From: Candidatus Amarobacter glycogenicus
GTDB lineage: Bacteria; Chloroflexota; Dehalococcoidia; Tepidiformales; Tepidiformaceae
NCBI GenBank assembly: GCA_016719395.1
Contig: JADJZF010000003.1
Coordinates: 248,001 to 312,000 of the forward strand
Direction of reading: 5' to 3'
DNA: 64,000 bases
Part shown: piece after piece, positions 1 to 7,946 of the stretch
Layout: the number at the start of each line of letters is the position of its first letter
How positions within the stretch are numbered: the first letter of the stretch is position 1
Notes under the pieces: generated by a model
What the model was told of the DNA's origin: nothing
Seen by the model: the letters and a program-made list of their open reading frames with translations, nothing else
Database searches by the model: none
Position numbers and translations under genes: made by a program

Positions 1-294
1 CCCATTCGCGATGAGCCGCTCGGCGATCTCGCGGGCATTGGAGCGGTAGCTACCGCTGGCGATGGCCGCTTTGAGGGCGGCTACCTTCTCGGCACGAACA
101 TCTCGCGACTCGCCTACGGCCTGGGCCGCCTCGGCGACGAGACGCCCGCGGTTGGAGAGGCTGATGGCATCCTGGCGGCCGCGGGCCTTGATGGCGGCCG
201 CGGATGCGGCGGAGTCATGCGTTGAGCCCGCCCCGGCTGCTCCTGCCGGGTTCAGACTGGCGCCGGAAAGGTTCAGGCCGTCAATTCGTGCCAC
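1..294 (-). CDS. flgM: Anti-sigma-28 factor FlgM (3' end cut by window edge)
   Basis: FlgM binds FliA (sigma-28) and keeps late flagellar genes off until it is exported through the finished hook. Ninety-eight codons are visible from a GTG at 294, and the frame is still open at base 1, so the C-terminus is missing. The N-terminal half is rich in Ala, Ser and Gly. The second half carries the typical FlgM stretch RAEKVAALKAAIASGSYRSN followed by AREIAERLI. A GGAGG site lies just upstream of the GTG, and the gene begins 11 bases after the stop of the rod gene. It is the last visible gene of the flagellar operon that also encodes its target FliA. The family call rests on the C-terminal pattern only. 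Confidence 0.85.
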   Translation of the reverse strand, partial: MARIDGLNLSGASLNPAGAAGAGSTHDSAASAAAIKARGRQDAISLSNRGRLVAEAAQAVGESRDVRAEKVAALKAAIASGSYRSNAREIAERLIANG

Positions 295-305
295 GGTGCC
301 GCCTC

Positions 306-1049
306 CTACTGCGTGATGTTGGTCGCGATGGCCAGCATTGCGTCGCCGACCGCGAAGGTTTTCGCACAGGCGGAATAGGCCCGCTGTGCGACGATCATGT
401 TCGTGAACTCTTCCGCCATATCGACATTGGAGCCTTCGAGCGCACCGGTCCGCAATGCGGCGAAACCCTCAGTTGCCGCGGCGCCGACCGTGATCTCGCC
501 AGTGTTGGCGGAATCGAGGTAGAGGCCCTCACCCAGGATCTGGAGGCCCTGCGGGTTCCGGAACCTCGCGAAAGAGAGCTGCCCGAGTTCCTGGCGAACG
601 CCGTCCAGGTCCAACGCGGAGATGATCCCCGCAGCGTCGACCTGGGGCTGGGTCCAGAGCGGGGGCATCTGGATCGCTGGCTCGAGGAAGCGGCCGTTGG
701 CGGCCAGGATGTTGCCATCGACGTCGGGCTCGAGAGCCCCGAAGCGGGTGTAGACGATTGCGCCATCGAAGTCCCGGACACGCAGGAACGCGTCTCCTTC
801 GATCGCGAAGTTCAGCGGGTTGTCCGTGACCTGGGTCATCGCCTGGGAGAAGATCAGGTCACTTGTCGTTTCGGCGACGCCGAGGCGTCCGGCGTCGGGG
901 TCGATTTCCGGCGAAGGGACGCCTTCATGCAACGGCCTCAGCTTCTTGAATGAGAAAGCGTTGGCATTAGCGACGTTGTGACTGATGACGTCGAGCTTGT
1001 TCTGGTTGTGGGTCATGCCGCTGGCAGCGGCCCCGAGGATAGATGGCAT
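306..1049 (-). CDS. flgG: Flagellar basal-body rod protein, FlgF/FlgG family
   Basis: This 247-residue protein belongs to the FlgF/FlgG family that builds the rod between the export gate and the hook. The N-terminus has the flagellar rod signature with a HNVANANAFSFKK stretch near residues 24-36. A central block (PLNFAIEGDAFLRV) matches the FlgG core, and the C-terminal helix contains EGSNVDMAEEFTNMIVAQRAY, the usual rod/hook terminal pattern. It follows a second member of the same family after a 2-base gap. Which of the two is the distal rod FlgG and which is FlgF cannot be settled by eye; the symbol is tentative. Confidence 0.87.
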   Translation of the reverse strand: MPSILGAAASGMTHNQNKLDVISHNVANANAFSFKKLRPLHEGVPSPEIDPDAGRLGVAETTSDLIFSQAMTQVTDNPLNFAIEGDAFLRVRDFDGAIVYTRFGALEPDVDGNILAANGRFLEPAIQMPPLWTQPQVDAAGIISALDLDGVRQELGQLSFARFRNPQGLQILGEGLYLDSANTGEITVGAAATEGFAALRTGALEGSNVDMAEEFTNMIVAQRAYSACAKTFAVGDAMLAIATNITQ

Positions 1050-1051
1050 GG

Positions 1052-1813
1052 CTACAACGCCCCCAGTTGGCCCGCGGCCTGGTCGAGCGTCCCATCAAGC
1101 ACGGAGAGGACTCGCTGGTTCGCCTGGTATGTCCTCTGGACCGCGAGCAGCGAGGTCATTTCTTCGACGAGGATCGAGTTCGAACCCTCCAGTAGACCCT
1201 GGCGGAGTCCAGGCCCACCGATGGGCGGCTGGCCCTGGCCGGTCGTCTGGAAGTGAGCCTCGCCCGCTCTTACGAGCTGGTTCGGCGTGAAATCGAGGAT
1301 GCCGAGGCGGGCGATCTCGACGCCCTGGTCGAGGATGCCCCCATCGACCGAGACGGAGACCATGTTCGAGGGGAGGTTGATGTGCTGGCCGCTTTCATCG
1401 AGCACGAAGTAGCCCTGGCTGGTCACCAGGTCCCCGTTCGCGTCGCGGCCAAAGCGGCCGTCCCGTGTCGAGTAGACCGTCCCATCGGGCGTTTCGACCT
1501 GGAAGAAGCCTTCCTGGATGGCGAAGTCGAGCTCGTTGCCTGTGGTGCGCAACATCCCCTGTCCGAAGTCAGTCGCGAACTCGGCGATGAACGTGCCGGT
1601 GCCGATCTGTCCGACAACCTGTTGAATGCGTGATGTGATTGGCGCGGGAACGGGCGCCTGCTGCGAAAGCAGCACGTCCTCGAATGGCTGCTGGACCGCG
1701 AACTCGCGTTTGAACCCGGCGGTATCGGCGTTGGCGATGTTGTTCGCGAGGACGTCCTGGTAGCGCCAGGCAGCCTCCATCGCTGTGAAGGCGCTATAGA
1801 GACCTTTGATCAT
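1052..1813 (-). CDS. flgF: Flagellar rod protein, FlgF/FlgG family (first copy)
   Basis: A 253-residue rod-family protein. It starts MIKGLYSAFTAMEAAWRYQD and carries the rod signature LANNIANADTAGFKRE near residues 22-37. The core has LDFAIQEGFFQVETPDGTVY, and the C-terminal helix has LLEGSNSILVEEMTSLLAVQ. Its ATG lies 20 bases inside the 3' end of the upstream LPETG gene, so translation is probably coupled. Together with the next gene it supplies two rod components; the FlgF versus FlgG assignment is by gene order, not proof. The length is normal for the family. Confidence 0.85.
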   Translation of the reverse strand: MIKGLYSAFTAMEAAWRYQDVLANNIANADTAGFKREFAVQQPFEDVLLSQQAPVPAPITSRIQQVVGQIGTGTFIAEFATDFGQGMLRTTGNELDFAIQEGFFQVETPDGTVYSTRDGRFGRDANGDLVTSQGYFVLDESGQHINLPSNMVSVSVDGGILDQGVEIARLGILDFTPNQLVRAGEAHFQTTGQGQPPIGGPGLRQGLLEGSNSILVEEMTSLLAVQRTYQANQRVLSVLDGTLDQAAGQLGAL

Positions 1814-2429
1814 GGCTGACCTTCCTCCGTTGCATGATGCGCAGGAACGCGAAAGCGAGGCCGCCAGCGGCGGCGGCGATGGTGATCGTGCGACCTATTC
1901 GTTCGCGCAGCGAGGGCGGCGACGCTTCGCCGGTTTCGGGGAGCTGACCCGGACGGATGTCTCCCGCCGCACCACCTGAAGCGTCGTCTCCGATGACCGT
2001 GAAGCGCCCGGCGATCGAGATGTCGGACGGCTGGGCGGCCTGGTCGGTCCCGGACTTGCGGGCAGCGACGACGAAGAGGCTGTAGTCGTAGGTGGCCAGG
2101 CCCTCAAGTTTCGTGTCGAGTGCGCCAATCCCTGAGGCATTTACCGGGATGACGCCGACGCGGAGGGGTTTGGCGCTCCCCATAAGCCAGCCCTCGTAGG
2201 TGTACCCCTCGGCCGGCTTCAGGTTCTTCACATCGACGCGGGCGTAGGCCTCGGCGAAGCTGAATTCGAGGACGCCCTCGGCATCCTTCGGGCCGAAGTT
2301 CGAGACACCTTCAAGGTAGGTGAGCTTGACGAGCTGGGGGACGCCGTTCGCGTGCGCGGCGCCACCCCCGGACAGGACGGCGGTCAGCAAGGCGAGTGCC
2401 GCCAGGCCGGCCGTGATGGTGCGCCGCAT
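1794..2429 (-). CDS. Secreted protein with LPETG-type C-terminal sorting signal
   Basis: I do not recognise a named family for this 211-residue protein. It begins with a basic, then hydrophobic, signal peptide (about residues 1-27, ending AAHANG). The central part is a predicted beta-rich extracellular domain containing the phrase YEGWLMGSAKPLRVG, reminiscent of the periplasmic part of anti-sigma-K (RskA-like) proteins. At about residue 164 it has LPETGE, then a hydrophobic helix and a basic tail (MQRRKVSHDQRSL), the textbook arrangement of a sortase substrate. It overlaps the upstream gene in an ATGA and the downstream rod gene by 20 bases, so it is a true member of the flagellar operon. Its role in motility is unknown. 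Confidence 0.75.
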   Translation of the reverse strand: MRRTITAGLAALALLTAVLSGGGAAHANGVPQLVKLTYLEGVSNFGPKDAEGVLEFSFAEAYARVDVKNLKPAEGYTYEGWLMGSAKPLRVGVIPVNASGIGALDTKLEGLATYDYSLFVVAARKSGTDQAAQPSDISIAGRFTVIGDDASGGAAGDIRPGQLPETGEASPPSLRERIGRTITIAAAAGGLAFAFLRIMQRRKVSHDQRSL

Positions 2430-2794
2430 CAGCCCGCGATCCCCTGGCGGCGAAGAAGCAGGCGGACCTCTTCTTCGCTCTTTCGCATCCTGCGGGCGAG
2501 CGCCGGGATGTCGATGGCGCCGTTTGAGCGCGCCACGAGCGCGGCCAACTCACTACGGGCCGGGTTCGCCACATGGGAGGCGCCTCCGGCGGGGGCGGCA
2601 TATGCGGCACGCGCCGCCCGGCCAGCCAACGGCGGCGAAACCGTTTCGGGGCCGGGCATGCGATGGACTCGCGCGGAAGGCTGGCGGCGGGCCGGCCCGC
2701 GCCGTCTTACCTCCTGGAGCTGCATGTACAGATAGAAGAGCGCTCCCAGGCAGACAAGCTGGGAGATAGCGAGTAAGGCGATTGCGTCGTTCAT
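2429..2794 (-). CDS. Small membrane protein downstream of fliA, SwrB-like layout
   Basis: A 121-residue protein with one N-terminal transmembrane helix (about residues 3-24). A basic, Pro/Arg/Ala-rich linker follows, and the protein ends with a short helix-turn-helix-like segment (IDIPALARRMRKSEEEVRLLL). The ATG at 2794 is chosen because a strong GAGGAGG lies just upstream, overlapping the fliA stop. Position and layout resemble Bacillus SwrB, which sits directly after sigD and promotes flagellar basal-body maturation, and DUF6115-type proteins. There is little direct sequence identity to rely on, so the functional parallel is inference. It overlaps the next gene by 4 bases. Confidence 0.65.
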   Translation of the reverse strand: MNDAIALLAISQLVCLGALFYLYMQLQEVRRRGPARRQPSARVHRMPGPETVSPPLAGRAARAAYAAPAGGASHVANPARSELAALVARSNGAIDIPALARRMRKSEEEVRLLLRRQGIAG

Positions 2795-2804
2795 CGATGC
2801 CTCC

Positions 2805-3551
2805 TCATGCGGTCCGTTCGCGCGCAAGCCGGGCACGCAGGCGGCTGAGGGCGCGACCGTGGAGCTGGCAAACGCGGGATTCCGAGATTTCGAGGATCTG
2901 GGCGATCTCCTTCATCGTCATCTCGTCCCGGTAGTAGAGGCTCACGATGAGCCACTCGCGTTCCGGGAGTTGCTTCACCGCGCCGGTCAGCGCATCGATC
3001 ATCTGGCGCTTCTCGAGCCGCTGCGTGAAGTCTTCTTCGTTCGGATCCGCCGGCAGTTCCGTCGGCGCGGAGCCGTCGTCCGAGCTGTCCCGGTCTAGCA
3101 GCCCGTCGAGCGAGACAGTGACCCAGGAGCAATCCACGAGTGTCTGGTTGAACTGCTCCCGGGTGAGGCCCATGGCGAGGGCTACTTCTTCATCCGTCGG
3201 CTCACGGCCATGTTCGAGCGCATATGCGACGTGGATCTGTTCCAGCTTCTTCGCCTTCTGGCGGACTGAGCGCGGAAGCCGGTCAAGCGCTCGAAGGGCA
3301 TCGATGATCGACCCCCGGATGCGGCTGATGGCGTAGGTTTCGAACTTCACGCCTTTGCTGTCGTCGTAGCGGTCAAGGGCTTCGATGAGCCCGATGGTGC
3401 CGTAGCTGAGGATGTCCTCGTAATCGAGGATCGCGGGAAGGCCGATCGCGAGCCGGCCCACAACGTACTTCACCAGGGGCGCGTACTGCCGGATGGCCGC
3501 TTCGCGGTCGGAAAAGGGGACGTTCGCGCGTAGTTCACTGGCGACGGCCAT
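2805..3551 (-). CDS. fliA: Flagellar sigma factor FliA (sigma-28)
   Basis: Alternative sigma factor for late flagellar, motor and chemotaxis genes. The 248-residue protein has region 2 with DYEDILSYGTIGLIEALDRYD and KFETYAISRIRGSIIDALR. Region 3 follows (KKLEQIHVAYALEHGREPTDEE), then a long acidic spacer, then region 4 with a helix-turn-helix MTMKEIAQILEISESRVCQL. Length and domain order match FliA/SigD. It sits in the middle of the flagellar operon, upstream of the rod genes and of flgM, which encodes its inhibitor. Being inside its own target operon suggests feedback, but no sigma-28 promoter could be firmly assigned. Confidence 0.95.
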   Translation of the reverse strand: MAVASELRANVPFSDREAAIRQYAPLVKYVVGRLAIGLPAILDYEDILSYGTIGLIEALDRYDDSKGVKFETYAISRIRGSIIDALRALDRLPRSVRQKAKKLEQIHVAYALEHGREPTDEEVALAMGLTREQFNQTLVDCSWVTVSLDGLLDRDSSDDGSAPTELPADPNEEDFTQRLEKRQMIDALTGAVKQLPEREWLIVSLYYRDEMTMKEIAQILEISESRVCQLHGRALSRLRARLARERTA

Positions 3552-3571
3552 AGTGGCGCTCCTTCATGGTG

Positions 3572-3829
3572 CTACTCGAATTCGAGGGATTCGCTGGGTT
3601 CGGTTTCTTCGGGCGCAGGCGGCGGCGGCACGGGCAGTGGAGTGAACAACAACACCGCTTCGGCGCCGAAACCGAGGGCGGCGACGATGACGAAGTAGAA
3701 GACGGAACGCAGGAGGGCGAAGTCAAACGCCGTGCCCGCCCGAACGCCCAGCCAGACGCTGATGAGTGCGACACCGGCGGCGGCGTAGATGCCGTAGCGC
3801 GCGACGGTGTACGGCCGGAGGGCGGTCAT
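3572..3829 (-). CDS. Small two-helix membrane protein of the flagellar operon
   Basis: An 85-residue protein with two predicted transmembrane helices (about 13-30 and 40-62). The tail is short, Pro- and Glu-rich and acidic, ending SESLEFE. I recognise no family. Its ATG overlaps the stop of the upstream PilZ gene by 4 bases, and fliA follows 20 bases later, so it is co-transcribed with flagellar genes. It could help anchor a motility regulator at the membrane, but nothing in the sequence shows that. Confidence 0.6.
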   Translation of the reverse strand: MTALRPYTVARYGIYAAAGVALISVWLGVRAGTAFDFALLRSVFYFVIVAALGFGAEAVLLFTPLPVPPPPAPEETEPSESLEFE

Positions 3830-4476
3830 AGCTGCCCCCTTCGCCGCATCTCCAGCTGCCGCCGCATCATGTAGCGGGCGATGACGTCGCGATGGGCGCG
3901 CGAGATGTCGGTGAATTCACAGTGCAGGCGGCGATTGCGGTTACCGGGCTGAGGGTCGCGCACGAAGGTGACGCGCATGCGCGCCTGGATCTCCCCGGCT
4001 TCCGGGAGGATGGCCTGCAGTCCCAGCCGCTCGCCCGGGGCGGCGAAGCTGCGTGTGCTGATGCAGCACCCGCCCTCGCTAAGGTCCACGACGGTGCCTT
4101 CCAGCAGATCAGGTTCGTCCGTCTCTGAATCGACGACGAGGCGGTAAAGCGACTCCGGCCGGATGGCAGCGGGCAGGCGGAAGTTGCGCCTGCGCTCGGT
4201 GCTTTCGATCGCGCCGGGGAGCCGCAGGTATTCGAACAGCCCGTCATCGCTGTGACCCTCGACCTCGGTGACGAACATCCAGCGTTTCCGCTGGTGCATG
4301 TAGTGCGCATGGACGAGCGTGCCGGCGGAGAAGGGCCGTGGGCGGAGGCCCCGCATCGGGACAAGGATGGCTATCCTCCCGTCGACATCGTCGACCCGGG
4401 TGACATGGGTCTCGCCTTCGCCTCCGGAAGAGACGTCGAGGCGAAGCGTGGTGCCTGGAAGGAGTCCCTGGGCCAT
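3826..4476 (-). CDS. YcgR-type PilZ c-di-GMP receptor (flagellar brake)
   Basis: A 216-residue protein with an N-terminal YcgR-like beta domain and a C-terminal PilZ domain. The c-di-GMP-binding motif is intact: RRRNFR (R-x3-R) near residue 100 and DLSEGG (D-x-S-x-x-G) near residue 140. In characterised bacteria such proteins bind c-di-GMP and slow or stop the motor by contacting FliG or MotA. The start at 4476 is preferred because it lies 10 bases after the flhF stop and gives the normal domain length. It sits between flhF and fliA. A diguanylate cyclase at about 54 kb could be one source of its ligand. Confidence 0.85.
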   Translation of the reverse strand: MAQGLLPGTTLRLDVSSGGEGETHVTRVDDVDGRIAILVPMRGLRPRPFSAGTLVHAHYMHQRKRWMFVTEVEGHSDDGLFEYLRLPGAIESTERRRNFRLPAAIRPESLYRLVVDSETDEPDLLEGTVVDLSEGGCCISTRSFAAPGERLGLQAILPEAGEIQARMRVTFVRDPQPGNRNRRLHCEFTDISRAHRDVIARYMMRRQLEMRRRGQL

Positions 4477-4486
4477 GAAGGGATTC

Positions 4487-5854
4487 TTACGCGGTGACGG
4501 CGAGGCGCCCATTGGTTGTCTCCCGTGTACTCGTAGTGAAGACCCCTGATGCCAGCGTGAACGGATCGGCGACGGCGATCCCGGTGGCGACATCTCGCCC
4601 CGATGAGAGGAAGGCCACTCCCAGCTCCGATTCGACCAGGAGCGAGAGAGCTGGTGTGAGGGAAACCGCCAAATCGGTCCCGGTGAGGATCGCACCAGCG
4701 CAATGTGCCGGTTCGAACGCGGCCAACTCGGCACTCAGCACAGAGGCCTGCCAGTGGGCCGGCACGGCGATGTAGACGAAGTGGGAAACGCCGGGGATAG
4801 GAGGGGGAAGCCACCGCCCGGCAGGGACATCGACGAAGATGCATGCACCTTTTGGGGCGCGCGTAACCGCCGCAACAAGATCCTTGGAGCCGAATGCATC
4901 GAAGACCGTCAGCCCAAGGGCTTCTCCATAAGCGTGAACCTGCGCCCGGCCACCCGCGTGAGAACTGTCTCCAGCGACGAGGACCGTCTCGCGTCCCGAA
5001 TCCGCGCAGTCGAGGGCCATCCGCATCAGTGCCGTGGTGCGACCAGAACCAGGAGCGCCCTGGATCGAGATGATCGCCGTCCGGTTCTCGACGGGGTAGT
5101 CGATCCGGGCGGCCGAAAGGGCCGTCCCGAGTGCATCCTGAGGGTCCTGAAGGCCCGGCGCTGCGGCGACGATGGTGCTCGCCGCAGCGGGAGTGAATCC
5201 TGCGGCTATGAGCGAGCCCGCGACCCCTGGTTCGACCGGCTGGAACCGCCGGGGCAGCGCGGCTGCGGGCGGCGATTGCCGTTCGCGCGACGGCGGTTGT
5301 CCCGGCTCCACCGGCTGCTTGCCGGTGACGATGTACGGCCGCGACGACCACTCGATCGGCGGAGGAGGAGGCACGTCTGGCGCCTGGAACGGCTGAATGG
5401 CCACAACCGGCCGGTACTCTTCGACGGCGTCTTCGTGCAAGAGCGCGGCGAGGTGCGGAGGGAGACCGGCGCTGTCCGTCGCGACGAAACCTTCGAACCA
5501 CTCGGGCGGGGGGGCGGGGTCTTGTTCCGCGTAGGCAAGATCGAAAGCCCGGAGCGTTTCCTGGTCCAGGCGTTCACGTGAGGCGATGTCTTCGAGGTCG
5601 CCTACGGTGAGCCCGCGCGAGGCTGCGGGCGACTGGGCATGCTCAAGCGAACCCTGGACGAGGACGCGCTGGAGGGCGAGGGTGAGTGCGTCATCGCCCC
5701 CGGCGGAAGGGGACGCCAACACCTCGATGAGCGGGTCGGCGCCGTCGCGCAGCAGCGACCGGGTCTGGACAATCACGGCGTCTGGCCCCAGTTCGCGGCG
5801 CACGCGCACGAAGATGCGGGCCATGTCGTTACCGATGTAGCGCTTCGTTTCCAA
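4487..5854 (-). CDS. flhF: FlhF-like SRP-family GTPase with degenerate nucleotide motifs
   Basis: FlhF is an SRP-type GTPase that sets flagellar placement and number. The N-terminus (METKRYIGNDMARIFVRV, then ELGPDAVIVQTR) is the FlhF B-domain signature. A Pro-rich linker runs to about residue 200, then the NG domain. The G motifs are unusual. The P-loop reads GAPGSGRTT with Arg in place of the invariant Lys. The DTAGR motif reads DVPAGR. The TKLD motif reads TGTD. GTP hydrolysis may be weak or lost. The gene overlaps flhA by 26 bases. The usual partner flhG is not found next to it; a PilZ gene takes that place. Confidence 0.8.
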   Translation of the reverse strand: METKRYIGNDMARIFVRVRRELGPDAVIVQTRSLLRDGADPLIEVLASPSAGGDDALTLALQRVLVQGSLEHAQSPAASRGLTVGDLEDIASRERLDQETLRAFDLAYAEQDPAPPPEWFEGFVATDSAGLPPHLAALLHEDAVEEYRPVVAIQPFQAPDVPPPPPIEWSSRPYIVTGKQPVEPGQPPSRERQSPPAAALPRRFQPVEPGVAGSLIAAGFTPAAASTIVAAAPGLQDPQDALGTALSAARIDYPVENRTAIISIQGAPGSGRTTALMRMALDCADSGRETVLVAGDSSHAGGRAQVHAYGEALGLTVFDAFGSKDLVAAVTRAPKGACIFVDVPAGRWLPPPIPGVSHFVYIAVPAHWQASVLSAELAAFEPAHCAGAILTGTDLAVSLTPALSLLVESELGVAFLSSGRDVATGIAVADPFTLASGVFTTSTRETTNGRLAVTA

Positions 5855-7946
5855 CGTTCACCTCGATATTCCCCACGGCGTCCACCGCGGTCTGAGACGT
5901 GACTTCAGCAAATGAGAGGACGACGACGTTCGGCAGGCGGCGTTCGAGCATTCGCCGGAGGGCGAGCCGGATGCGCGAGGAGCAAAGGATGACCGGGTCG
6001 CGACCGGCACCGGCCACCCGTTCGACCTCGGTGGCAACGACGCCGAGAAGGCGTTGCATTGCCCATGGCGCCATGGCCACCTGGTTGCCGCGTTCGCCCT
6101 GCTGGATCGACTGGGCGATCTCGTCCTCGGTGCGGGCGCCGACCGTGATCACGTGCAGCGTACCGGAGTCATCCGCGTACTGGCGGCTGATCTGCCTGGC
6201 CAGGGCAGCCCGTGAGTACTCGGTGAGCAGGTCGACGTCCCGCGAGACTCGCCCTTGCGTCGCGAGCGTTTCGGAGATGGTGACGAGGTCCCGGATGGAG
6301 ACGCGCTCGGTGAGCAGGTTTTGGAGCACTTCCTGCACTTCTCCGACGGTGAGCGTCGCCGGCACGAGGTCTTCCACGAGGGCCGGGTATTCGTTGCGCA
6401 GGTTTTCGAGCAGGTTCTGGGTGTCCTGGCGACTGAGCAGGTCCGGGGCGAAGCGTTTCACCAACTCGGTCAGGTGGGTGGCGAGGACGCTCTCCGCGTC
6501 GACGACGGTGTAACCGAGCAGCTCGGCCCGCTCCTTGTATGCGGGCGTGATCCATCTCGCGGGCAACCCGAAGGCGGGCTCCTGGGTCTCGATCCCCGGG
6601 ATGTCGCCCTCGGCCGTGCCGGGATCCATCGCCAGGAACTGGGCCGGCTGGAGCGTGCCGCGTGCAATCTCCACGCCGCGCAGTTTGACCACGTAGGCGT
6701 TCGGCGCGTGCTGCAAGTTGTCCCGCACGCGCACTGTCGGCAAGACGATCCCAAGTTCGAGCGCGAGCTGACGGCGAATCATCGTGATCCGGCGAAGGAG
6801 GCCACCTCCGGCCTGTTCGTCGACGATCGGGATCAGGCCGTAACCGACCTCTACTTCAAGTGGATCGATGTTCATCATCTGGATGACCTGCTGGGGCCCG
6901 AGGGTTTCCGGTTCTGGTTCGGCGATGGGTACGAAGGATGCCGCGGCGACGGCCGCGGCCGTCTGCTGGCGCTGGATGAAGAAGCCCGCGGCCGCGCAGA
7001 CTCCACCGATCAAGAAGAACGGCATCTTGGGGAGACCGGGCATCAAACCGAACAGGGCGAGCATGACGCCGGCGATGATCAGGGGGCGGCTCTGGCTCGT
7101 GATCTGCGCGAACATCTGGGTCCCCAGGTTCGTGTCGCTCGCTGCCCGCGTGACGATGATGCCGGTGGCCGTAGAGATCAGGAGGGCCGGGAGCTGGGAG
7201 ACGAGACCATCGCCAACCGTGAGGTTCGCATAGATGTGGAGTGCCTCGGCCGGTCCAGCACCCTGCTGGAGGACGCCGATACTGAGGCCGCCGATGATGT
7301 TCACGAGGATGATGACGATGCCCGCCACGGCATCGCCTTTCACGAACTTGCTAGCACCGTCCATGGCGCCGTAGAAATCCGCTTCCTGCCCGATCGCCTT
7401 CCTGCGGTCACGAGCCTGGACTTCGTCAATCGTGCCAGCGTTCAGGTCGGCGTCGATGGCCATTTGCTTGCCGGGCATCGCATCGAGGGTGAAGCGAGCA
7501 GCAACTTCGGCGACCCGGCCGGCGCCGTTGGTGATCACGACGAACTGGATGACGACGAGGATGAGGAAGACCACGAGCCCGACGACCAGGTTTCCGCCGA
7601 CGACGAAGCTGCCAAACGAGTGCACGACTTCGCCGGCATCGCCGTGGAGGAGGATGAGGCGGGAGGTGGAAACGTTGAGCGCCAACCGAAACAGGGTCGT
7701 CACAAGGAGTAGCGAGGGGAATACGGAGAACTTCAGCGGCTCCTGCGTGTACACCGCCACCAGGAGGATGGTGACCGATGCCGCGATGTTCACCGTCAGG
7801 AGCATGTCCAGGAGGAACGGCGGCAGGGGGATGATCATCATCCCGACGATGGTGATGATGCCCGCGGCGAGGAGGATGTCGGTCTGACCGAGGAGGCGGC
7901 CGAACCCGGTGGAAGCCTGGGGTTGCGCCTGGGCCTGGACGGTCAT
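5829..7946 (-). CDS. flhA: Flagellar export gate protein FlhA
   Basis: The 705-residue core gate protein of the flagellar type III export apparatus. The N-terminal half is a bundle of about eight transmembrane helices. It includes the FHIPEP-family signature region FSVFPSLLLVTTLFRLALNV and the cytoplasmic loop AMDGASKFVKGDAVAG. The C-terminal half is the cytosolic ring domain that receives chaperone-substrate complexes. Length is normal. The ATG overlaps the flhB stop by 4 bases, and the 3' end overlaps flhF by 26 bases, so translation of flhB, flhA and flhF is coupled. Confidence 0.97.
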   Translation of the reverse strand: MTVQAQAQPQASTGFGRLLGQTDILLAAGIITIVGMMIIPLPPFLLDMLLTVNIAASVTILLVAVYTQEPLKFSVFPSLLLVTTLFRLALNVSTSRLILLHGDAGEVVHSFGSFVVGGNLVVGLVVFLILVVIQFVVITNGAGRVAEVAARFTLDAMPGKQMAIDADLNAGTIDEVQARDRRKAIGQEADFYGAMDGASKFVKGDAVAGIVIILVNIIGGLSIGVLQQGAGPAEALHIYANLTVGDGLVSQLPALLISTATGIIVTRAASDTNLGTQMFAQITSQSRPLIIAGVMLALFGLMPGLPKMPFFLIGGVCAAAGFFIQRQQTAAAVAAASFVPIAEPEPETLGPQQVIQMMNIDPLEVEVGYGLIPIVDEQAGGGLLRRITMIRRQLALELGIVLPTVRVRDNLQHAPNAYVVKLRGVEIARGTLQPAQFLAMDPGTAEGDIPGIETQEPAFGLPARWITPAYKERAELLGYTVVDAESVLATHLTELVKRFAPDLLSRQDTQNLLENLRNEYPALVEDLVPATLTVGEVQEVLQNLLTERVSIRDLVTISETLATQGRVSRDVDLLTEYSRAALARQISRQYADDSGTLHVITVGARTEDEIAQSIQQGERGNQVAMAPWAMQRLLGVVATEVERVAGAGRDPVILCSSRIRLALRRMLERRLPNVVVLSFAEVTSQTAVDAVGNIEVNVGNEALHR

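Noticed and set aside
6255..7712. Long open frame on the plus strand across flhA
   Set aside because: It is the antisense shadow of flhA, rich in charged residues and without a family match. High GC makes such frames common.
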